Shown here: positions 7,916 to 12,581 of the stretch, in pieces
Numbering within the stretch: the stretch's first letter is position 1
Layout of the letters: each line of letters starts with the position of its first letter
Assembly: GCA_032124855.1 (NCBI GenBank)
Contig: JAQBCT010000079.1
Location: forward strand, 1-12,581
Direction: 5' to 3'
DNA length: 12,581 nucleotides
From: DATJGR01 sp032124855
GTDB taxonomy: Bacteria; Pseudomonadota; Gammaproteobacteria; Pseudomonadales; Azotimanducaceae
Made by a program: the position numbers and the translations under genes
The notes under the pieces: model-generated
Databases searched by the model: none
Told to the model about the DNA's origin: nothing
Seen by the model: only the letters and a program-made list of their open reading frames with translations

Positions 7916-9469
7916 ATGTCTGGAGTTCTGATTGCGATGGCGGCCTGGGTTGCCGTCGCGTTTGCGCCGTATGCAGAAGCCGCGGTGACGGCCACGACAC
8001 AGTCTGGTTCGGTCGCCGGCGCGACTTCGGAAGGGATAGCCGTGTTCAAAGGCATTCCGTATGCCGCCGCACCCGTGGGCGCATTGCGCTGGCGGCCGCC
8101 GCAGCCGGCCGCGGCGTGGACGCGGCCGCGCGATGCGTCGCGCTTTGGTGCGTCGTGTTTGCAGCCATCGCGTGCGGATAGAGCCGTGGCGCTGGGGCCT
8201 ACCAGCGAGGACTGTCTATTCGTCAACGTCTGGACTCACGCGCTCGATGGTGCGCGCCCGGTGATGGTGTGGATCCATGGCGGTGCGTTCCGCACCGGCT
8301 CCGGCGCCATGCCGTTTTACGACGGCACGACATTCGCGCAGAGAGGCGTCGTGCTTGTGACGTTCAACTATCGGCTTGGCCGGTTCGGTTACTTCATGCA
8401 CCCGGCACTGGCGGCGGCTCACCCGGGCGATGCGCAGGGCAACTATGGGCTCATGGATGAGGCCGCCGCACTGGCGTGGGTGAAGGCGAACATCGTCGCG
8501 TTCGGCGGCGATCCGAACAACGTCACGATATTCGGCGAATCTGCGGGCGGCGCGAGCGTGCTGCATCTGCTGACGTCGCCGCGTGCTGCGGGTCTGTTTG
8601 ACAAGGCGATCGTCGAGAGCGGCGGTGGCCATCAGATCGACCGACGGCTGCGGGGCAGCCGAGGGCAGCGCGAATCGCTCGAGGAACAAGGCATCGCCTG
8701 GGCGAACAACGCCGGCGTCGCACCGGATGCGGATGCTGCGGCGCTTCGTGCATTGTCTGCTGAGCAGGTGCTGGGTGACGGCCAGTTGTCCGCCGGCCTC
8801 GCCGGAGTCGGCCCGGTGATCGACGGCGACTGGGTACCGGATGATCCCGGTGTGCGTTTCGCGCGCGGCGAATCTCAGGACATACCGATCATCATCGGTA
8901 CCAACAGTTACGAAGCGAGTGTGCTGCAAGCCTTCGGCACGGATGCGAATCGGCTTATCGCCGCGGCCGGCGTCGATCGAGCGGCGCTGGCGCAACTCTA
9001 TGCGGGCGGATACCGCGATGACACCGATCTCGCCAATCAGGTATTTGGCGATGCGACCTTCGTATCGGGTGCGCGCCATGTTGCTCGGTCGGTAGCCGCG
9101 CGGGGTGCGAGCGCATATCTGTACCACTTCGACTATGTACTGGAGCGCCGCCGCGGCAAAGTACCGGGTGCAGCCCATGGCGTGGAGACCCTGTTCGTTT
9201 TCGATACCCTGTCAAAGCTCCCGGCAATGGTGAGGATGTTGACCACGAAGAGTGATGCGGCCGTGGCCGTGATGATGAACCGCTACTGGGTCAATTTTGC
9301 GACGAGCGGCGATCCCAACGGCGAAGGCCTGCCGCAATGGCCGAAGTACTCGGCCGATGCGGATGAACTATTACTCGTGAAGTCGAAGGTCCAGGTGGCC
9401 GCCCGCTTTCGTGCGCCACAACTCGACTTTTACCAGCGACGTTGGGAAAGCACCGAGGGGGCCCGATGA
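7916..9469 (+). CDS. Type-B carboxylesterase, predicted secreted
   Basis: A 517-residue serine hydrolase of the carboxylesterase/lipase type-B (alpha/beta hydrolase) family, which cleaves carboxylic esters. The first 22 or so residues look like a signal peptide (hydrophobic, with AEA-A before the mature part), though no basic residue follows the initiator, so export to the periplasm is likely rather than certain. Visible motifs: the 'GIPYAAAPVGALRW' N-terminal signature; the EDCLFVNVW signature (near 98-106), with a Cys able to pair with an earlier Cys as in the family; the oxyanion HGG at 121-123; GESAGG with nucleophile Ser209; acid Glu333 in GTNSYEAS; and His421 in GAAHGVE. The full catalytic triad is intact and the length is usual. 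The true substrate (simple esters, p-nitrobenzyl-like esters, xenobiotics) cannot be told. The gene starts 43 bp after the permease remnant, and one base separates its TGA from the GDPD ATG, so these are probably one transcript. Confidence 0.93.
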   Translation: MSGVLIAMAAWVAVAFAPYAEAAVTATTQSGSVAGATSEGIAVFKGIPYAAAPVGALRWRPPQPAAAWTRPRDASRFGASCLQPSRADRAVALGPTSEDCLFVNVWTHALDGARPVMVWIHGGAFRTGSGAMPFYDGTTFAQRGVVLVTFNYRLGRFGYFMHPALAAAHPGDAQGNYGLMDEAAALAWVKANIVAFGGDPNNVTIFGESAGGASVLHLLTSPRAAGLFDKAIVESGGGHQIDRRLRGSRGQRESLEEQGIAWANNAGVAPDADAAALRALSAEQVLGDGQLSAGLAGVGPVIDGDWVPDDPGVRFARGESQDIPIIIGTNSYEASVLQAFGTDANRLIAAAGVDRAALAQLYAGGYRDDTDLANQVFGDATFVSGARHVARSVAARGASAYLYHFDYVLERRRGKVPGAAHGVETLFVFDTLSKLPAMVRMLTTKSDAAVAVMMNRYWVNFATSGDPNGEGLPQWPKYSADADELLLVKSKVQVAARFRAPQLDFYQRRWESTEGAR

Positions 9470-9470
9470 G

Positions 9471-10310
9471 ATGAGTACGGACGCAGCGGGGCGTTCGCGC
9501 GCGGGACCCAGACTGAAGTGGCATATGCTGCGCCGGTGCAAATCCGACCCGCCGTTTCTGCGCGCGAACCTCATCCATGCGCTGCGCGCCGGTGCGCCCT
9601 GCGAGGTTGATGTCGTGCTGACTGCCGACGGACACGCACTGTGTCTGCATGACGAGACTTTGGATCGAGAGACCACCGGCACCGGCCGCGTGGCCGACAT
9701 GCGGCGCGCGGATATCGAACGACTGCGTCAACGGGGCCCCGATGGTGCGGTGCTGGACAGCGCACCGCTGTTGCTCGACGAAGTCGTCGCCGAGGTGACC
9801 GCGCAGTCCTCGGTTGCCCCGGCGCTTGTTCAGCTCGACATCAAGGTGAGCGCGGCGGCGCTGACACCCGTTGCGCTGAAGCGCATCGGCGGGCTGCTGC
9901 GCCGGCGCGCCGACGCTTTCATTGCCAGTGCCAGCAGTTGGCAGACAGTGCGGACCCTGGTCGCAGCAGTGCCGGGATTGCTCGCGGGCTTTGATCCGCT
10001 GGCCTTCTACCCGCGATCATTCGCGTTGGATGCGCAGGGCTTTCGCAGCATTGCGGCGCGCACGCTTGCGACAGCGCCCGGTGCTTCGATGTACTACCTG
10101 GAGGCGAAGCTGATCCTCGCGGCCCTCGACAGAGGCGTCGATCTCATCGCCGCGACGGCACGCGACGGCGCACAGATCGATGCATGGACGATCGATGCAG
10201 ACCACCCGCAATTGAGCGAGGTATTGCGGCGTCTCATCGAAGCGGGATGTCATCAGATCACGAGCAATGATCCGGAGCGCCTGGCGGTGCTCATCGACCA
10301 ACAGCGATAG
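9471..10310 (+). CDS. Divergent glycerophosphodiester phosphodiesterase (GDPD) family protein
   Basis: A 279-residue TIM-barrel protein of the GDPD family, which hydrolyses glycerophosphodiesters to glycerol-3-phosphate and an alcohol using a divalent metal. Visible motifs: EVD (Glu45, Asp47, metal ligands), the 'LTADGHALCLHDETLDR' stretch with catalytic His60, and near the C-terminus DAWTIDAD and GCHQITSNDPE, the usual last strands. Two changes are notable. The HRG tripeptide is replaced by HML, with His18 spaced 27 residues from Glu45 exactly as in E. coli UgpQ, and the PENT motif is lost. The later E-x-K metal site reads LDIK (Asp123). No signal peptide is seen, so it is predicted cytoplasmic. 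ATG 9471 follows the esterase stop by one base (TGAGATG), suggesting coupled translation; a start at 9411 would overlap the esterase by 59 bases. Its 3' end overlaps the convergent gene by 20 bases. It may act on a non-standard phosphodiester (inference). Confidence 0.85.
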   Translation: MSTDAAGRSRAGPRLKWHMLRRCKSDPPFLRANLIHALRAGAPCEVDVVLTADGHALCLHDETLDRETTGTGRVADMRRADIERLRQRGPDGAVLDSAPLLLDEVVAEVTAQSSVAPALVQLDIKVSAAALTPVALKRIGGLLRRRADAFIASASSWQTVRTLVAAVPGLLAGFDPLAFYPRSFALDAQGFRSIAARTLATAPGASMYYLEAKLILAALDRGVDLIAATARDGAQIDAWTIDADHPQLSEVLRRLIEAGCHQITSNDPERLAVLIDQQR

Positions 10311-10986
10311 CGAATGCCTTGACGAGCGGTGGCACACGGCCGTGCCGCGCGGCTCGCTCGGGTTGAAACAACGTCGCTACGTAGAACGGATGACCGTCGA
10401 GTTCCACGGCGCGCACGCTGCCTTCGTCGTCGCGCGCCGCCACGCGCAGCGGTCCGTCTTTCAGGCGTTCTTCGTAGACGGGATTGAAACCATAGCTGCA
10501 GTGGTACTCCTCATTGGCGGTGGCACGGTCGTAGCACGCCGCCAGGCGCGAGCCTGGCTCGAAATGCAGACCGCCACGGACGTCGACGAGCGCACAGACC
10601 AGCGGCGCGATCACCGGGGATTGCGCCGTCGGATCCAACTCGGCATGCGCGGCGTCGATGCCCCACACCGCCGCGGCGTACTCGATGACCGCATGCTGAA
10701 AACCACCGCACGTGCCGAGAAATGGAATTGCCTGGACGCGCACATAGTGGATCGCATCGAGCACGCCGCGCGTGTTCTGGTACGGGCTGCCCGGGACACA
10801 CCAAATGCCCGCATAGGCTGCCAGTTGATCTGCGATGGGGTCGCGAAGTGTGCTCGAGGGCAGCCAATCCCACGCCACGTCGATCCCGAGCGCGTCTACC
10901 GACAAACGCAACGCGATCGGTATCGCTCGGTGCGCGACGATGGTTTCGCTCGGGTCGCCGATCAGCGCGATGCGTCGCTGCCGCAT
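10291..10986 (-). CDS. Stand-alone class I glutamine amidotransferase-like protein (CTP synthase C-terminal domain related)
   Basis: A 231-residue protein resembling the glutaminase half of CTP synthase but lacking the synthase half. Similarity to PyrG is seen in IALIGD (6-11), GIWCVPGSPYQNTRG (60-74), the AIPFLGTCGG nucleophile elbow with Cys93, and the final FQPE (207-210). In PyrG the last motif is FHPE and supplies the catalytic His; here it is Gln208, while Glu210 is kept, so ordinary glutamine hydrolysis is doubtful unless another His serves. Databases hold a family named CTP synthase C-terminal region-related (seleno)protein, and I recall this sequence type as belonging to it; the nucleophile here is coded as Cys. 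Function is unknown to me. ATG 10986 overlaps the stop of the M16 gene (TGATG) and follows AGGCGGG; a start at 11001 would add only five residues. The gene converges on the GDPD gene and overlaps its end by 20 bases. Confidence 0.83.
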   Translation of the reverse strand: MRQRRIALIGDPSETIVAHRAIPIALRLSVDALGIDVAWDWLPSSTLRDPIADQLAAYAGIWCVPGSPYQNTRGVLDAIHYVRVQAIPFLGTCGGFQHAVIEYAAAVWGIDAAHAELDPTAQSPVIAPLVCALVDVRGGLHFEPGSRLAACYDRATANEEYHCSYGFNPVYEERLKDGPLRVAARDDEGSVRAVELDGHPFYVATLFQPERAARHGRVPPLVKAFAIAVGR

Positions 10987-10988
10987 CA
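10984..10988 (-). promoter_or_regulatory. TGATG stop-start overlap coupling the M16 peptidase and amidotransferase-like genes
   Basis: On the minus strand the M16 stop TGA (10988-10986) shares its A with the ATG (10986-10984) of the next gene, giving TGATG. A Shine-Dalgarno-like AGGCGGG lies at 10990-10996, inside the end of the peptidase gene. Overlaps of this kind usually mean translational coupling and a common transcript. Confidence 0.75.
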
Positions 10989-12581
10989 GCCCGCCTGCCA
11001 CACCGCATCGTCGGGTGCCGCAAACGGCTGGGTCGAGGCGCGAAATTCGCCGACATCCTCGATGGGCGTGCCCGGCGGATCTTCGGCGAACTGCCCGCGG
11101 TTGTAGATGATCAGCCGCTGGTGGGCTTGCAGATCGAGCAGGCGATCGTAGAAGGCCAGCAGCGTGGCCTGGTCGATGGCCTGCACCGCTGCGGCAATCC
11201 CCATGCGGGAGTCGAAGCTCGTAAAGCCGACGTCGAGATCGCTCCAGAACCGAACGCTGCGCGCGTTGAGATTCTTATCGGATTCCAACAACAGGCCGAT
11301 CAGACCCTGTTTGTACTGCTCGAACTCTGCCGCCGGCATGGTTGCCAGTTCGCTGCGGAAGTCGCTCAGGAATGTCTGCGTCGCATCCAGGATTGCGTTC
11401 GCGCCAGCCACCGGGCTTTGCACGACGAAGGCGAGTCCTGGCGTGCGTTGCAGCACCGCGGGTGTGATGAATACGGCATAGCCGAGCTGCTGTTCGGTGC
11501 GCAGTTTGTTGAAGTAGGGCGTACGCAGAATCTGTCCAGTGAGGCCGAAGAGGGCGCGTTCGGCGTACGACTCATCCTGGCCCTGCACGTAGAGTGTCAG
11601 CGCTGCATCGTCGTTGTCTATTTCGAGCCTGAGAGTGAGGTCGTGAGCTGGCAGCCGCACCACTGTTGATGCGTTGGCGGTACTGGGCGACAGTTTGATG
11701 TGCGACTTCACCGTATCTGCAATCGCGCGCGCCTGGACGGCGTCGAGGTTGCCGTGCAGCAGCAGCAGCGCACTGAATTGCGCCAGATGATCGGCGCGCC
11801 ACTGCGCGAGCGACGCGGCCGTCACCCGATCCAGCGCGGCGGCGAGGGTTGCCGGTGGCCAGCCGCCCGCAGTCATCACATGGTTCAGGCTGGCCATGCC
11901 TTGCTCGAACGGACGTTCCGAAGCGAAATTCGTCCAGGCGCGTTGCAGTTCGGCCCGACTCGCAGCGATCCGCTCATCGCCCGGAGCCAGTGTGGCGAAG
12001 ACGCCCAGCACACGATTGAGAAGCGCTGCCTGCTTGTCGTCGTATCCCGCCACAGTGATCAGAAATCCGCTGTTCTTCGCATCGACGTCGTAGTCCAGGC
12101 CGGCGAGTTGCGCCGGGTAGGCGTAGGTATTGAGCGCATCGAGCACGAGCGATGCGTACAGATTGGCATAGGCGATGTCGGTGGGTGTGCGAAACGGCAC
12201 ACTCGCATTCAGTTCCACGTAGCTGGTTGCCCGCGGCGAGCCGAAGCTTGCATCCGGCGCCCACCAGAGCGCGAGGCCGCCTTTGTCTTCGAGCAGTTGC
12301 GGCGCGGTGGCGGCCTGCTCGGTCAACGCAAGATCGGTCGGCAGAAACTCGTTGACCACCGGCAGTGCGAGCGGGATCGCATCACCAGACACTTCGGTGA
12401 GATCCAATGTCAGTGCGGATTCGCTGTACGGCACATCGAACCACGGTTCGATCTTATTCGTCGCGACATCCTGGCCGCTTACTTCCATCAGCAGATTGTC
12501 GGGCCGCAGCGCATCCAGGTATTGCTGGATCAGGACAGCGTCGTAGTGCTCCATCAGATAGTTGGCTTGCAGTACGTCGCG
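10986..12581 (-). CDS. M16 family metallopeptidase (pitrilysin/insulysin type), C-terminal part, cut by the right edge
   Basis: The last 531 residues of a large zinc peptidase of family M16, whose full-length members (about 900-1000 residues) enclose peptides in a clamshell of four related domains and cleave them. The frame is open to the window edge, so the N-terminal domain with the HxxEH zinc site is outside and activity cannot be judged. What is visible: the hinge and third domain, starting near LRPDNLL and WFDVPYSES, the HGNLD strand in the middle, and the last domain with LRTEQQLGY (about 11480-11510), very close to the LRTKEQLGY stretch of human insulin-degrading enzyme, followed by FVVQSP. 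The C-terminus 'FRASTQPFA' is like that of bacterial pitrilysins. Location is unknown because the N-terminus is missing; many bacterial relatives are periplasmic. It is followed, with a TGATG overlap, by the amidotransferase-like gene, implying an operon transcribed from beyond the right edge. Confidence 0.92.
   Translation of the reverse strand, partial: RDVLQANYLMEHYDAVLIQQYLDALRPDNLLMEVSGQDVATNKIEPWFDVPYSESALTLDLTEVSGDAIPLALPVVNEFLPTDLALTEQAATAPQLLEDKGGLALWWAPDASFGSPRATSYVELNASVPFRTPTDIAYANLYASLVLDALNTYAYPAQLAGLDYDVDAKNSGFLITVAGYDDKQAALLNRVLGVFATLAPGDERIAASRAELQRAWTNFASERPFEQGMASLNHVMTAGGWPPATLAAALDRVTAASLAQWRADHLAQFSALLLLHGNLDAVQARAIADTVKSHIKLSPSTANASTVVRLPAHDLTLRLEIDNDDAALTLYVQGQDESYAERALFGLTGQILRTPYFNKLRTEQQLGYAVFITPAVLQRTPGLAFVVQSPVAGANAILDATQTFLSDFRSELATMPAAEFEQYKQGLIGLLLESDKNLNARSVRFWSDLDVGFTSFDSRMGIAAAVQAIDQATLLAFYDRLLDLQAHQRLIIYNRGQFAEDPPGTPIEDVGEFRASTQPFAAPDDAVWQAG

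Noticed and set aside
10267..11669. Two long plus-strand frames opposite the amidotransferase-like and M16 genes
   Set aside because: Arg-rich, low-complexity-looking translations without motifs; the minus strand has recognised proteins over the same range.
1..12581. Mobile element, prophage, CRISPR array, tRNA or rRNA
   Set aside because: I saw no transposase, integrase, direct-repeat array, target-site duplication or RNA gene; the window is nearly all coding with conserved families.

Overview
The window reads as an ordinary chromosomal segment of a high-GC gammaproteobacterium. The best taxonomic clue is the left edge: the end of zipA, a division gene essentially confined to gammaproteobacteria, lies directly upstream of ligA, an arrangement known from that class. 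The dinG product also resembles the pseudomonad form. I cannot name a genus; a Nevskiales/Steroidobacter/Xanthomonadales-like lineage is a guess from base composition and gene content.

Layout, left to right. (1) 2-2303, plus strand: the end of zipA (FtsZ-binding domain) and complete ligA (NAD-dependent DNA ligase). (2) 2324-4156, minus strand: a GH3-type glycoside hydrolase that meets ligA tail to tail. (3) 4157-4353: the only non-coding gap of note (197 bp), between divergent start codons, with one short perfect inverted repeat and no convincing promoter or LexA site. (4) 4354-6450, plus strand: a DinG-type iron-sulfur DNA helicase. (5) 6509-10310, plus strand: an amino-acid/polyamine-type (APC) permease with a frameshift before its last two membrane segments, a secreted type-B carboxylesterase, and a divergent glycerophosphodiester phosphodiesterase (GDPD)-like protein. 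The esterase and GDPD genes are one base apart. (6) 10291-12581, minus strand: an M16 (pitrilysin/insulysin) metallopeptidase, cut by the right edge, followed by a small stand-alone class I glutamine-amidotransferase-like protein related to the CTP synthase C-terminal domain. These two are joined by a TGATG stop/start overlap.

Genes likely to work together: zipA-ligA are neighbours by conserved order rather than shared pathway. The permease, esterase and GDPD genes form a compact directon that could release and import small products from esters and phosphodiesters (inference). The M16 protease and amidotransferase-like genes are almost certainly co-translated, but no joint pathway is known to me.

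I see no RNA genes, insertion sequences, CRISPR arrays, integrase or attachment sites, and no strong evidence for a wholly new system. The points most worth a second look are the peptidase/amidotransferase pair with its His-to-Gln change, the GDPD with an altered HRG motif, and the broken permease.
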